This document shows positions 8,101 to 17,256 of a stretch of DNA of 64,000 nt, piece by piece. Location: NCBI GenBank assembly GCA_015075365.1, contig JABTUN010000001.1:558001-622000 (forward strand), in the 5' to 3' direction. Numbering within the stretch: position 1 is the first letter of the stretch; every line of letters begins with the position of its first letter. Source of the stretch: Verrucomicrobiaceae bacterium. Its GTDB lineage: Bacteria; Verrucomicrobiota; Verrucomicrobiia; Verrucomicrobiales; Verrucomicrobiaceae. The notes under the pieces were generated by a model that saw nothing but the letters and a program-made list of their open reading frames with translations, made no database searches and was not told where the DNA came from. The position numbers and the translations under genes were made by a program.

Positions 8101-11100
8101 CAGCGCGGAGGGCCGGGCGATCTTCTGGTTGGCCTCATGCGCGCTGAGATGCGCGGCGGCGTGCCAGAGGAGCTTTCCGAACTCGCCATCGACAGGAAAG
8201 GCGGAGATGTGGTGCAGCGCCAGGCGGTGGGCGGTGTTCGAGTTCGTGGCGCGGTCCACCTTGCCGTAGGTTTCCAGGCTCTCCTTTGCGTTCGCGGGCC
8301 AGCCTTCCTTTGGAGGCATGAGCGCGTCCACGTCAGGATGGCTCTTTAAATACGCGACCAGCTCCTCCTGCAGGCCGCGCAGGGAGCTGGTGTTTGCCAA
8401 CGCGGTCTGCACGGTCTTGAGCTTTTCCGTGAATGCCTCATGCGTAGCGGGCAGGCTTAGACTGGCAAGCATCCCGGACAACTCTTCCGCCTCCTGCGCC
8501 CGTCCCTCCTTCAACCACTGATCGGCCAGTTCCACAGACGGCACGAGCAGCCGCCCGGACTCCTCTCCATAGCTTTGCACCAGCATCTCCAGGTCCTTTT
8601 TGAATTCGGGAAGACGTTTCAAGCCTCCCAGCAGCTTCGCTGTCTGCTGCAGCACCAGGCCGGCGGCATCCAGTTCATGCAATGCCGCCGCAGCGCGGGA
8701 ATCCCGCAGCGCCCCGTCCAGGTCTCCCAGGATCTCACGCGCCCGGGCGAGCTGAAAAAGCGACCAGGCACGCCGGAACGGGCTCAATGCCTCCACCGCA
8801 GTGATCTTCTCCAGCTCGCGCACGGCCTCCTCCGTCTGTTTGTGATCGATCAGCACCAGCGCCAGCATGTAGCGCGCCCACGCCACCGTGGCAGGGTCCA
8901 CTTTCGCCGAGGGCTGGGCCAAAATCTGGCGGAAGGCTGTGATGGACGCCTCGTGCTTGTTCAAGTCCCACTCCAGCGACGCGATCCTGCCCCGCGCCAT
9001 GAACACAGTCTCCGCATCGTCGGGAAAAAAGTCGATCGTCTTCAGCAGCGCTGCGCGTCTTGTCTCCGGGTCACCACCCTCCGGATAGCGTCGCTCCACC
9101 AGGGCCAGTTGGCCCGCACCACTGGGCATGAGAGGAAAACGCTCCAATGATTCCGCCACGGGGACCGCCGTGACCGGCGCGACGCCGCGCGCAAGCCACA
9201 GCGGTTTTTCCAGCCAGGCACTCAGCAGCTTCGAGCCGCGCCACACCGCCGGATGCACCTGCGGTGTCAGCAAGGCGGAGGTGACCTTGGCCTCATAATC
9301 GGGGCGGCAGACACCGTCCTTCACCTCCCAGCGGGCGCGCACCTGATAAATGTCGGTGTGCAGATCAAAAGGCGCGGGATTCTCCGCCACGGACCAGCCT
9401 GCGGGCAACTGGATGCCGCCTGTGACCCGCCAGGTGATCGGCCACAGGAAACGCGTGGTTTCCCGCGTCTCGCTCGGGTTCATCGACAGACGCACGGAAT
9501 CCCCCGCCGGGAACCTCAGCGGCATGCGCGTCTCGTTGCCACTCGCCTGCCCCGTCATGGAGAAAAAGCAGCGCCAGAGCGCCTGGCCATTGCCCGTCTC
9601 GACATCGATCAGCCGGGCGCCGGGCAGCAACGCCTCCAGATCCCCCTGCACCTCGCGCTTGAGCGCCAGGGTGTTGAATTCCTCGTAATAGGCGCGCTGG
9701 GAGGCCAGGTAGTAGCCCTCGCACTGCAGTTCCAACCAGCCTTCCACCGTTCCGTCCGGATCGCACACCGCGTCAAGATCATAGTGCACCACACCGCCCT
9801 CGACGGGCGGCGTCCGCGCCCATTCGATACCGTTCTCCCTCATGATGAGGACATCACGATCCGCGGAGGAAGGCGCCAGCATGCCCGCGCGGCCGTAACG
9901 GATCGTCGGATCAGAGAACTGCCAGCCATTCCCTTTCCTCACCGCCACGATTGCATGATTGAAATGACGCGTGTCCGGGCTGCGCCGCTCGACGCGTCCC
10001 GCGTGCTCCGTCTGGATCAGCGTCAGCCGCGCCTCGATCCCCAGGGAGCGCAGCAGCAGCGCGGCCAGGTTCGACTTGTCCTTGCAGTCGCCATACGAGG
10101 TCTTCCACACCTGCTCCGGCGCGCGCGGCTGCAGCGCGCCAAGACCAAATTCCAGTCCCGTGTAGCGGATGTCCCGCGCCACACGGGAGATCACCGCCTC
10201 CACTTTTTCCTGCTCGGAACCGGCGTTCTTGGTCCACTCGCGCGCCAGGGCCGCCAGCTCCTCCGGCAGGTGGGAACGCGCCTCCAGCAGGCCCCGGTAC
10301 CATTTCCCAAATGTCTCCCAGTCAGGAAGCGTCGTCAAAAACAGCGCCGGGCCTGTCTGGTCCGTGGGAGCACGCGCTCCCTCATACACGCGCGCCTCCT
10401 GGCGCTCCTTGACCCAGCTCCATGCCTGCCAGCCGCCGGGAAGTTGCTTTTTTTGCGTCTCCGGCACGCCCGCGCCCAGCCGCGTCTCCCGCAGCCGCGC
10501 CGCCACGCTGTCCGGCACATGCACGACAAATCGCGCGGTTTGCACCGGCCAGAACGCCCCCCATGTCTCCTGAGAGCCGAACTCCCCCGGCATGCGCGCA
10601 TGATCGTCCTCGATCACGACAATCAGCTCCCGCACGACACCGGGCTTCACGCCCGAAAAAATCATCCGCATCTGCCCGCGATCGCCGTACAAGCTGTCCC
10701 CCGCGTCCGTCTGGGCGGACTCCAGGATCACCGCACGGTCCTCGACCGGCAGCTCGCGCCCGTCCGGCAGGATCGTCCGCGCCTGCACCAGATGGATACG
10801 CTGGTCCTCCGTGCGGTAGCCGTACACCTCCTCCGCCAACGGTTCGACCGCCGACTCCGTCTGCGCGGCCTCCACCATGTGATAGACCACCATCCGCGCC
10901 CCGCTCTCGTCACAATGCACGATGGACTCGTCCAGCAGGATGATGCCGTCGCGGTCTGGATGTGGAAACTCACCCCGGCGTGCCAGCACCTCCTTCAGCG
11001 GCGTCAGCAAAGGCGCGATGTGCTTCGCATAGGCTGCGGGCGGAGTTCTTGAGACTTTCAGGGAAGAAGAAGCATCCGGCGGGTTGCTTTGCTGGGCCGT

Positions 11101-11184
11101 CGCCTGGTTCAGCAGCAGACCGGTGATGCAGATGCCGAGGATCAAATCGCGGGTATTTCCGTGAAACATCCGCGTATCAAACAA
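5116..11184 (-). CDS. Giant secreted transglutaminase-like/TPR protein (2022 aa)
   Basis: This 2022-residue protein has an N-terminal signal peptide (residues ~6-30, ending NQATAQQ) and then a DUF3857-like beta region (about 60-280). A transglutaminase-like domain follows, with Cys367 in KTSYGDCKDKS, His410 in HFNHAIV and Asp425 in FSDPT, giving a complete Cys-His-Asp triad. Residues ~640-2020 are almost entirely helical, rich in TPR-like segments such as 'AWARYMLALVLIDHKQTEEAVRELEKI' and 'RAWSLFQLARAREILGDLDGALRDS'. DUF3857-transglutaminase proteins with a few TPRs are common in Bacteroidetes and Verrucomicrobia, but a solenoid of ~1400 residues is exceptional. The enzyme part may be a protease or crosslinker in the periplasm, with the solenoid binding a partner. 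The gene is uninterrupted and keeps high-GC codon use throughout. Confidence 0.88.
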   Translation of the reverse strand: MFDTRMFHGNTRDLILGICITGLLLNQATAQQSNPPDASSSLKVSRTPPAAYAKHIAPLLTPLKEVLARRGEFPHPDRDGIILLDESIVHCDESGARMVVYHMVEAAQTESAVEPLAEEVYGYRTEDQRIHLVQARTILPDGRELPVEDRAVILESAQTDAGDSLYGDRGQMRMIFSGVKPGVVRELIVVIEDDHARMPGEFGSQETWGAFWPVQTARFVVHVPDSVAARLRETRLGAGVPETQKKQLPGGWQAWSWVKERQEARVYEGARAPTDQTGPALFLTTLPDWETFGKWYRGLLEARSHLPEELAALAREWTKNAGSEQEKVEAVISRVARDIRYTGLEFGLGALQPRAPEQVWKTSYGDCKDKSNLAALLLRSLGIEARLTLIQTEHAGRVERRSPDTRHFNHAIVAVRKGNGWQFSDPTIRYGRAGMLAPSSADRDVLIMRENGIEWARTPPVEGGVVHYDLDAVCDPDGTVEGWLELQCEGYYLASQRAYYEEFNTLALKREVQGDLEALLPGARLIDVETGNGQALWRCFFSMTGQASGNETRMPLRFPAGDSVRLSMNPSETRETTRFLWPITWRVTGGIQLPAGWSVAENPAPFDLHTDIYQVRARWEVKDGVCRPDYEAKVTSALLTPQVHPAVWRGSKLLSAWLEKPLWLARGVAPVTAVPVAESLERFPLMPSGAGQLALVERRYPEGGDPETRRAALLKTIDFFPDDAETVFMARGRIASLEWDLNKHEASITAFRQILAQPSAKVDPATVAWARYMLALVLIDHKQTEEAVRELEKITAVEALSPFRRAWSLFQLARAREILGDLDGALRDSRAAAALHELDAAGLVLQQTAKLLGGLKRLPEFKKDLEMLVQSYGEESGRLLVPSVELADQWLKEGRAQEAEELSGMLASLSLPATHEAFTEKLKTVQTALANTSSLRGLQEELVAYLKSHPDVDALMPPKEGWPANAKESLETYGKVDRATNSNTAHRLALHHISAFPVDGEFGKLLWHAAAHLSAHEANQKIARPSALLLKLIELGRRLPVTDDNLYELRFFEGRMHGERLGDAKKAAAIFDELLADKDMPESFRTSCATRAADFHQQLGDWPRVLASLRKLEKLKGYASAGDGLARAAHLLLEQGDPQEAVRLMGVVQTSREFLLKHSDMPAILMEMLDIAAREKDGLNRWKSPPVWWKDWLALAASLSIEETPVEPLVTDPESEGAGLQEAVEARSPEQAGRILRRFAHNARWQPARGIDTAWMCVYRFPQLFPGKRTELLKFAASLLRPLRPMQEDQARARAMHLTVSLMDTDRAEEALDEVHLYFKDFPQDEHAVSGVMARLWGILAVQLKKELPEAAERLFTILKSDEQTDRGRSVSILADLLHELKRDREIRPLVERELDHPAIREDEDAVKKLKNLLSGAAAGSEVQEAVVRWLKKHTPPWFPHARPEKLDDEALEQLESPDELHPNDLIKLRLLAASQAARPADQLLLWWNQGLAGWLRAQALTLEQFDRAVLDVLEDKSAPAEMKDGTMRVAAVALHQMDLRSDHRRYHSRVPENIISSFSRDYYEMLDAVRDFDPKSEDSIRSVLETFRKKENKDLLVHLTPMMARRCLFEGDIAGLEKIIAVLGRLPKPAGSQAAAFQSLRLGLVKDLSGVKKLIPVHEGIARVVMDAHQQDLTSPMKDAPRIVGEFDSEMVGANVLRRWTAQRAKEGFYDRSSLDIWSSYVNACSEDDASGTWPVRRAVIQAAAAAARDDESRVQVCSLLADATDLDSMEERAVLFEAWKSWKDSAAMPRTYSLIRSIESRIAVRTGQPLDVAAVLQQMKTGGHEGRLRLMDLVQAMRARNKASVSAALDRMDADQMMHPGSLTTVIPALRLTGRDAEAELAVEAARDAVRESVLESWTGRDSGAAFHAWQLAWVLEDPALIPPEWESFLRTAYPDPHEALNHTMISAMLRKDWPAALKASEEANRAHPTFYSNYWIQARSLVELKREKEAVEPLRVYLRHCHDERFYHEATALLKKIAP

Positions 11185-11269
11185 AAAGCCAGGCCGGAAA
11201 GCAACCCGGTAATCAAAGTTGTCTTATTGCCGTGCTACAAGACCTCCACATGCACAGGAACAGGATGCT

Positions 11270-14200
11270 TTAATCCATGAACATGAACTCGTTGCTCATC
11301 AGCAGCACCTGCGCGAGCTGGCTCATGGGCTGCTGGGGCTGCGGGCGGCCAAAGGGCCAGCGGTTCACGTTGCAAAAGTCGTTTTTGGCGTGGGTGAGCA
11401 GCTCACCGCTGTCCGCACGGGTGATGACGGGCTGCCAGTCAAAGCTGTCGCTGTCCGTGCTCGTTTCGTTGTGCACGAGGAAGCAGACCAGATCGCCCTT
11501 TTTCACGTCGGCGGTGACCGGGGTCTGAAGTTCCTTGTTTTGCGGCGTGCAGAGGTATTCGGCCAGCACGCCGGCGCGGCTGCTCCAGATCCACGCGCGC
11601 ACGCCGTCGCCGCGGTCGGTTTTGCGACTGAGGGTGGCGTTGATTTTGACCTGCATGTCGGAGGGCGCGTGCCAGCGCGCGGTGACGACACGGTCGCCGG
11701 GCGCGGCGTGGCCGCCGTAGTTCGCCCAGAAGGCGTGGCCCCACCGCGGATCGGCGCTGGGGATTTTCTCCGAAGGGCTCCAGAGGCGCTGTCCGCCGCC
11801 GGCGCGTTCCGTGAGGTGGGTGAAGGGCTGGAAGCCGCTGAACGCGGGCTTTCCATCCGGAGCGCGGGTCAGCGTCATGCTGCCGTAGCTCCAGCGAAAG
11901 GGCTTTTCGCCATTTAGCGCGGTGGCGTCGTCGATGAAGCGCTGCGCGAGGGCCTTTTCCCCCGCCGTGGGGGCGCGCGCGAGGACGCGGCGGTAGAGGG
12001 AATCGACCTCCGCGGTGGCGAAAACATCGGCGCGCGCGCGCATGAAGGGGCTGTTCATGAGGAAGAGCGCCTGCTGCGGCACGGTGGTGTTGAAACGCTG
12101 CGGGCTGTGGCCCTCCGGGTTCGCAAAGTCGAACATGGCGGGCACGGTGGCCTGGTCATAGCGGTCCACCTTCAAATAAAGCGTGCGGCGCGTGTCGGCG
12201 TCCTTGGCGTTGAGTTCCACGGCACGGCCGCCGAGTCTCTGCGCATCCAGCTCGCCGGTGGCGGCGAGAAGGGCGTCCCGCATCGTCTCATAATCGAGGC
12301 GCTGGCGGTTGAAACGGCTGAGCAGCTCATTATCGGCATCTTTGAGGAGCTTGTCGGGCGTGGCGTGGCTGCTCTGCTGCCAGGTGCGGCTGCTCAAAAT
12401 GAGCGTGTGGAGCTTTTTGAGGCTCCAGCCGTTTTCCATGAGGTAATCGGCCAGATGGTCGAGCAGATCCGCCTGCACGGGCCGCGGCGTCTGCACGCCG
12501 AAGTCACTGGGCTGGGAGACGAGCGGCCTGCCGAAGTGCTGCATCCACACGCGGTTCACGATGACGCGCGCGGTGAGCGGATTGTCCCGGCTGGCGATTT
12601 TTTGCGCGAGTTCGAGCCGTCCGCTGCCATCGGCGAACTTCTGCCCGCCGAACATGGTGAGCCAGGCGCGTGGCGCGGGATCGCCCTGGCGCGCGGGATT
12701 GCCGCGCATGAAGACGCGCACGTCCTCCGGCTTCGGCTTGTCGAGGAGCACCATGGCGCGCGGCGGCGCGCCGGGGTGCGTGCTGTCGAGCTTCGTGCGT
12801 TCGTTGTCGAGCTTCACGATGGTATCGCGGTCCTTGCGCGTGAGGAAGCCGTCCACCTGCTCCACAGGCACGGAGAGCGGGCAGAGCGGGTCCTGCACGA
12901 GTTTCGCATCGATCTTCCCCTCGGCAAAAAAGCGCGCGTACACCTTGGCGACGTCTTCGAGGGACTTTGGCGCGGTTTTGGCGAGTTCGGCGGCAATCGC
13001 GTCGCCGGGCGTCTTTGCCAGCTCGGCGGTGATGACGGCAAACTGCTCCGGTTTGGCCTCCGCGAGGCGTTTCCACGCCACAAAGGCGGGATGCGGCCTG
13101 GCAGAGAGCGCGTGGCGCTGCAGGAAGCCCTTCCACTTGAAGGCGACGGCGTCGCGCAGCTTGCGCTGGCCGGCCTTGCCGCGGAACTCACTGTCCTTGT
13201 CCATGCCCTGCGTCTCCTGCGCGAAGAGGAGGTAGCTGGTGATCTGCTCCGGCGTGCGCAGCTCGGCGTGGATCTTCTTTTTGAAGTCGAACAGCTTCGT
13301 TTCGATCTCCGCGACTTTTTTGTCGTAGTCGGCCGCGTCGGCGGGATTTGCCGCCTTGCCGATGACCGGCAGAGCGGGATCGTCCGGCTCCGTGCTGCTG
13401 TTAATGATGCTGTAGAGCGCGTAGTAATCCCGGCTGGGAATGGGATCGAATTTGTGATCGTGGCAGCGCGCGCAGGCCACGGTGAGGCCCATGAGGCCAC
13501 GGCCGATGACATCAATGCGGTCGTCATTGATGAGCAGGCGGTCGTTGATGAAGCGCTCCCCCACGTTGTAGAGGCCGAGCGCGGCAAGGTGCGGTGAATT
13601 GGGGGTCGAGGCCGTGAGACGGTCCGCGGCGAGCTGGTAGCTCACAAACTGATCGTAGGGCATGTCGTCGTTGAGCGCCTTTACAACCCAATCACGGTAG
13701 GTGTAGGCGTAGGGGTAGAAATTCGAGCGCCCGGCGACCTGGTAGCCGTTCGTGTCCGCGTAGCGCACGACATCCAGCCAGACGCGCCCCCATCTCTCAC
13801 CATAGGAGGGAGAAGAAAGCAGCCGCTGGATGAGCGCGGACGTATCCGCCTGCTCCGCCTCGTCGAACTTTGGCGGCAGGCCGGTGAGCGTGAGATGCAG
13901 TCGGCGCGTGAGCGTGCGCGCATCCGCCTTGGGCGCGAAGTCGAGGCCGGCGGCCTTCAATTTGGCACCGACGAGCTCGTCGATGCTTTTGGAGCGGTCG
14001 GCCTTCACGGGCTGGTAGGCCCAGTGCTGCATGGGATCGGGTTTTTCACCATGCGCGGCCGTTTCCGCCTCCGTCGGCCAGGGCAGGCCCAGCGTGATCC
14101 ATTTTTCCAACGCAGCGATCTGCGCGTCGGGGAGCTTGCCGCCCTTTTTCGGCATGGCCTCGACACCGGCGGCGTGTTTGACGGCCTTGATGAGCTTGCT

Positions 14201-14443
14201 GGCGGATGGATTGCCGGGCTCGACGACCTTGCCGTAATCGCTGCCGCGCAGGACGGCGGCGCGGGAGTCGAGACGCAGGCCGTTCTGGTGCTTGTGCGCG
14301 CCATGGCACTCGTAGCAGCGCTCCGCGAGCACGGGCCGGACCTCTTTCTCGAAGAACTCGATCTGGTCCGGCGGGAACGCGTGCTCCGCGGCGACGGTGA
14401 ACCCGCTCCCTAGCAAGGAGAGAATGAAAAGACGGTGGAACAT
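11270..14443 (-). CDS. PSCyt1-DUF1549-DUF1553 secreted cytochrome-type protein (1057 aa)
   Basis: This is a member of the large Planctomycetes/Verrucomicrobia family usually encoded beside DUF1501 proteins and expanded in polysaccharide- and sulfatase-rich genomes. A signal peptide (first ~19 residues) is followed by a PSCyt1 cytochrome-c-like domain with heme motif CYECH (Cys43, Cys46, His47). Then comes DUF1549 (about 150-360, including LTLTGLPP, GERWGRVWLDVVRYADTNGY and a second ACARCHDHKFDPI) and DUF1553 (about 600-860, RLELAQKIASRDNPLTARVIVNRVWMQHFG, ending PQQALFLMNSPF). A further ~170 residues precede the family-typical C-terminus SQLAQVLLMSNEFMF. Function is unknown; a role in extracellular oxidation is suggested by the heme. 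Unlike the other two copies here, it has no DUF1501 neighbour. Confidence 0.92.
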   Translation of the reverse strand: MFHRLFILSLLGSGFTVAAEHAFPPDQIEFFEKEVRPVLAERCYECHGAHKHQNGLRLDSRAAVLRGSDYGKVVEPGNPSASKLIKAVKHAAGVEAMPKKGGKLPDAQIAALEKWITLGLPWPTEAETAAHGEKPDPMQHWAYQPVKADRSKSIDELVGAKLKAAGLDFAPKADARTLTRRLHLTLTGLPPKFDEAEQADTSALIQRLLSSPSYGERWGRVWLDVVRYADTNGYQVAGRSNFYPYAYTYRDWVVKALNDDMPYDQFVSYQLAADRLTASTPNSPHLAALGLYNVGERFINDRLLINDDRIDVIGRGLMGLTVACARCHDHKFDPIPSRDYYALYSIINSSTEPDDPALPVIGKAANPADAADYDKKVAEIETKLFDFKKKIHAELRTPEQITSYLLFAQETQGMDKDSEFRGKAGQRKLRDAVAFKWKGFLQRHALSARPHPAFVAWKRLAEAKPEQFAVITAELAKTPGDAIAAELAKTAPKSLEDVAKVYARFFAEGKIDAKLVQDPLCPLSVPVEQVDGFLTRKDRDTIVKLDNERTKLDSTHPGAPPRAMVLLDKPKPEDVRVFMRGNPARQGDPAPRAWLTMFGGQKFADGSGRLELAQKIASRDNPLTARVIVNRVWMQHFGRPLVSQPSDFGVQTPRPVQADLLDHLADYLMENGWSLKKLHTLILSSRTWQQSSHATPDKLLKDADNELLSRFNRQRLDYETMRDALLAATGELDAQRLGGRAVELNAKDADTRRTLYLKVDRYDQATVPAMFDFANPEGHSPQRFNTTVPQQALFLMNSPFMRARADVFATAEVDSLYRRVLARAPTAGEKALAQRFIDDATALNGEKPFRWSYGSMTLTRAPDGKPAFSGFQPFTHLTERAGGGQRLWSPSEKIPSADPRWGHAFWANYGGHAAPGDRVVTARWHAPSDMQVKINATLSRKTDRGDGVRAWIWSSRAGVLAEYLCTPQNKELQTPVTADVKKGDLVCFLVHNETSTDSDSFDWQPVITRADSGELLTHAKNDFCNVNRWPFGRPQPQQPMSQLAQVLLMSNEFMFMD

Positions 14444-14491
14444 GGGGGTCGAAGGCTAACGCGCGGGCGGAGGAGCACCTTGCACGGGGGC

Positions 14492-14980
14492 TCAGTCCGC
14501 CTTTTGCGAGGAGGTGACGGCGATTCTGCCGTTCTGTGTGGCGAGCGTGATCTTCAAGCGGCCAAACTGGTCCTTGTAACTCCAGCCGAGCGCCGCCTCC
14601 CAGGCACCTGGCCCGGTGGAGCGCAGATCGCGGAGCTGGAGCACGAAGGTGGCGAGGCGGGTCTTGTTTTCGACGATGATGGGACCGGGCTCGATGGTGG
14701 TGAGGTTGATCGCGTTGACAAAAGCGAGCTTCAGGTCGTCGAAGCGCTTCGCAAAAGCGTCGCTGGCCGGCGTCATGCCGCCGGTGCGGGTGATCTCGCC
14801 GAGCACGATGCTGTAATTCTTGGCGACGCCGGGATTCAGTTCCGGCAGGGAGGCGATCAAATGGCGCACGGCTGCTTCGCCGGCGTCGCATTCAAATTCC
14901 GCATGCGCCCCCTTCCCCGGGTCACAGGCAGGAAGAACGAAAACGGAGGCGAGGAGGAGAAAAGCGCGGCGGAGCATCAT
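14492..14980 (-). CDS. Small lipoprotein, uncharacterised (~162 aa)
   Basis: From the paired ATGs at 14980/14977 the protein begins MMLRRAFLLLASVFVLPAC, a clear lipoprotein signal with lipobox LPAC, so it is likely anchored to a membrane facing the periplasm. The mature part has about 140 residues, mixed alpha/beta, with no motif I recognise. A longer ORF reaching 15232 would overlap the divergent hflX gene and has non-coding-like composition, so the short start is preferred. It sits just upstream of the 1057-residue PSD1 gene on the same strand, with a ~48-bp gap, so the two may be cotranscribed. No function is assigned. Confidence 0.75.
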   Translation of the reverse strand: MMLRRAFLLLASVFVLPACDPGKGAHAEFECDAGEAAVRHLIASLPELNPGVAKNYSIVLGEITRTGGMTPASDAFAKRFDDLKLAFVNAINLTTIEPGPIIVENKTRLATFVLQLRDLRSTGPGAWEAALGWSYKDQFGRLKITLATQNGRIAVTSSQKAD

Positions 14981-15056
14981 GCGGACGATTTTCCATGCCA
15001 CGGAACACGCGGCTTGGCAATGCGCGGTGCTGTTCCATAGTCGCCGCCCCTGCCTC

Positions 15057-16352
15057 ATGTTCGACATCCGCGAAAAGCCCAACCAAGTCGAGCGCGCCTT
15101 CCTCATCGGCGCGTACTTTGACCGCCGCCACAAGGCGGAGGCCGCGGCATTGCTCGACGAGCTGGCGGAGCTGGTGCGCACGCTCGGCATCCTTGTGGTC
15201 GGCAAGGAGCTGGTCTTCGCCCGCGAGCACACGGCGCGCTACCTCATCGGCAGCGGCAAGACGGCGGAGCTCACCGCGCAGGCCAAGGCGCTGGAGGCGG
15301 ACTGCATCGTCTGGGACAACGAGCTGAGCCCCGCGCAGCAACGCGCGTGGGAAAGCGAGGGTGACATCTGCGTGATCGACCGGCACGAGGTGATTCTGGA
15401 CATCTTCAACATGCGCGCAAAGACGCGCGAGGCGCGGCTGCAAGTGGAGCTGGCACGCCTGGAATACTCCATCCCGCGCCTGACGCGCATGTGGGCGCAC
15501 CTGGACCGCCAGGGCGGCGGCGCGGGCGGCGGCCAGGGCGGGGCGGGAGCGGCACGCGGCGAGGGGGAAACGCAGCTCGAAGTGGACCGCCGTCTCGCCA
15601 ACAAGCGCCTCGACCGCGTGCGCATCGAGCTGGAGGAGGTGAAACGCCAGCGCGATACGATGCGCAAGGAGCGCAGCCGTGTGCCAGTGCCGCATGCCGC
15701 CATCGTCGGCTACACGAACGCCGGCAAGTCCTCGCTGCTGAACAAGCTGACAAGTTCCGATGTGCTGGAGGAGGACAAACTCTTCGCCACACTGGACACG
15801 ACCACGCGTCGCATGGAGCTGCCGGACGGCCAGGCGATGCTGGTAACAGACACAGTCGGGTTCGTGCGCAATCTGCCGCACGATCTGGTGCAGTCCTTCC
15901 GCGCCACGCTGGAGGAGGCCGTGCTGGCGGATTTCCTCATCCATGTCGTCGATGCCAGCTCCCCGGAGGCGCTGAAGTTTTATCAAACGACAACCCAGGT
16001 GCTCTCGGAACTGGGCGCGGGTGACAAACGCGTGCTGCTGGTGCTCAACAAGGTCGATTTGATCGACGACACACGCCTCACCGAGCTGCGACGCGATTTT
16101 CCCGACGCGGTGGCGATCTCTGTGAAGACCGGGCAGGGTCTCGACGACCTGATGCACCGCCTGCATGATTTCATGATCGACCGCGTCGTGCGCCTCGATC
16201 TCGATCTTCCGCTCAACCGTATGGACCTCGTCGCTCTGGCACACCAGGAGGGCAAGGTGCTGGCCGAGGACTACGAAACCGGCCGCGCACGCGTGCAGTG
16301 CGTGGTGCCAAAGCGCCTGGAGAGCCGGTTTGCGGCGTTTGTTGCGAGATAG
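15057..16352 (+). CDS. hflX: Ribosome-associated GTPase HflX
   Basis: HflX is a GTPase that splits stalled ribosomes into subunits, especially after heat stress. The 431-residue protein begins at the ATG at 15057; an earlier in-frame ATG at 14820 would run through the divergent lipoprotein gene. The N-terminal HflX domain has SGKTAELTAQAKALEADCIVWDNELSPAQQR, then a glycine-rich linker (RQGGGAGGGQGG) and GEGETQLEVDRR, diagnostic of the family. The G domain has a P-loop GYTNAGKSS (218-226), G3 DTVGF, G4 NKVD and a switch region ATLDTTTRR. All GTPase motifs are intact. Its start is close to the divergent lipoprotein start. Confidence 0.95.
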   Translation: MFDIREKPNQVERAFLIGAYFDRRHKAEAAALLDELAELVRTLGILVVGKELVFAREHTARYLIGSGKTAELTAQAKALEADCIVWDNELSPAQQRAWESEGDICVIDRHEVILDIFNMRAKTREARLQVELARLEYSIPRLTRMWAHLDRQGGGAGGGQGGAGAARGEGETQLEVDRRLANKRLDRVRIELEEVKRQRDTMRKERSRVPVPHAAIVGYTNAGKSSLLNKLTSSDVLEEDKLFATLDTTTRRMELPDGQAMLVTDTVGFVRNLPHDLVQSFRATLEEAVLADFLIHVVDASSPEALKFYQTTTQVLSELGAGDKRVLLVLNKVDLIDDTRLTELRRDFPDAVAISVKTGQGLDDLMHRLHDFMIDRVVRLDLDLPLNRMDLVALAHQEGKVLAEDYETGRARVQCVVPKRLESRFAAFVAR

Positions 16353-16361
16353 GCCGGGCCA

Positions 16362-17240
16362 TCAAAAATGCGGCGCGGACACGGTGCCGTCCTCGATCTC
16401 CTGCTTTTTCTTGCGCACGATGGTGTCGGCGATCTCGGTCACCATTTCCTCCAAAAGCAGCCGCAGGTGGCTCCCGGGGCGGTAGTCGGCGGGAGCGATG
16501 TGCTTCACACGATCCGCGAGACCGGTGAGCTGGTAGCATTTGCGGAAGCTGGAGCGGCTGGCCTCGTCGGGATTGTACACGGCGACGGCATGACCGCCGT
16601 AGCGCTTCATGAGGGTGAAGCAGGGCACGTCGGTAGGCCCGTCGCCAACATAAATCATGTTTTGGAATGGAATGGGGCGCAGCTCAGGTGCCATGTGGTC
16701 GTTCACGTCCTCATGGGGCTCGAGCATGCCCTTGTTGATGCGAAAAATGTATTGCGTCTTGGTCGTGTGGCTGATGACACGCTTCGGGAAGGTGATGCGG
16801 CCGTTTTTGTCCTCGCCGAACTCGCAGCCGAAGATGCGTTTGATGTGCGGAGCGAGCGCGGAACCGTCGAGCAGGGCCTTGAGGCCGCTGGAGACGATAT
16901 AATGCTCGATCTTGACACCCAGGAGGCGGTGCTGGTCGTTGAGAACATGGTGCAGTTCGTCAAAGATCTCCGGCACGCCTTTGTAGAAGCGCAGCTTCGC
17001 GCCGAGTGAGCGAAGCTCCTCGTTGGTGGGCCTGTCCATGTCGAGATAGTCCAGCATGCACTTCAGATAAGCCAGCTCTCCGTCGTAGCCTTCATGGTCC
17101 ACCAGCTCGCGGCTGCGTTTCCAAAACTGCCCCGGATTGATGCCAAAGTGCGGGAACAAGGTCTCGTCCTGCATGTAGGTGGGGCTGAGCGTCTGATCGT
17201 AATCGTAAATGATGCCGATGGTTGTTTGTTGCGAGGCCAT
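16362..17240 (-). CDS. HAD-superfamily phosphatase-like protein (292 aa)
   Basis: The start is taken at ATG 17240 (MASQQTT), which leaves a 16-bp gap to the upstream epimerase gene. Motif I DYDQT (Asp13, Asp15) is close to the N-terminus. The IVSSGLKALLDGS stretch matches motif II, a lysine lies in the ITFPKRVISHTTK region, and YVGDGPTDVP matches motif IV. Together these make a HAD hydrolase of the phosphoserine-phosphatase-like group with a helical cap between motifs I and II. The ending is a basic helix (IVRKKKQEIE). The substrate cannot be inferred. It converges on hflX with 9 bp between stops and probably forms a two-gene unit with the epimerase. Confidence 0.85.
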   Translation of the reverse strand: MASQQTTIGIIYDYDQTLSPTYMQDETLFPHFGINPGQFWKRSRELVDHEGYDGELAYLKCMLDYLDMDRPTNEELRSLGAKLRFYKGVPEIFDELHHVLNDQHRLLGVKIEHYIVSSGLKALLDGSALAPHIKRIFGCEFGEDKNGRITFPKRVISHTTKTQYIFRINKGMLEPHEDVNDHMAPELRPIPFQNMIYVGDGPTDVPCFTLMKRYGGHAVAVYNPDEASRSSFRKCYQLTGLADRVKHIAPADYRPGSHLRLLLEEMVTEIADTIVRKKKQEIEDGTVSAPHF

Positions 17241-17256
17241 GAGTGAGTGTCCTGTT

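Noticed and set aside
12107..13597. Plus-strand open frame of 496 codons opposite the 1057-residue PSD1 gene
   Set aside because: Same reason: shadow of a conserved multi-domain gene.
14922..16244. Minus-strand 440-codon frame opposite hflX
   Set aside because: HflX is complete on the plus strand; the antisense frame is a GC artefact.
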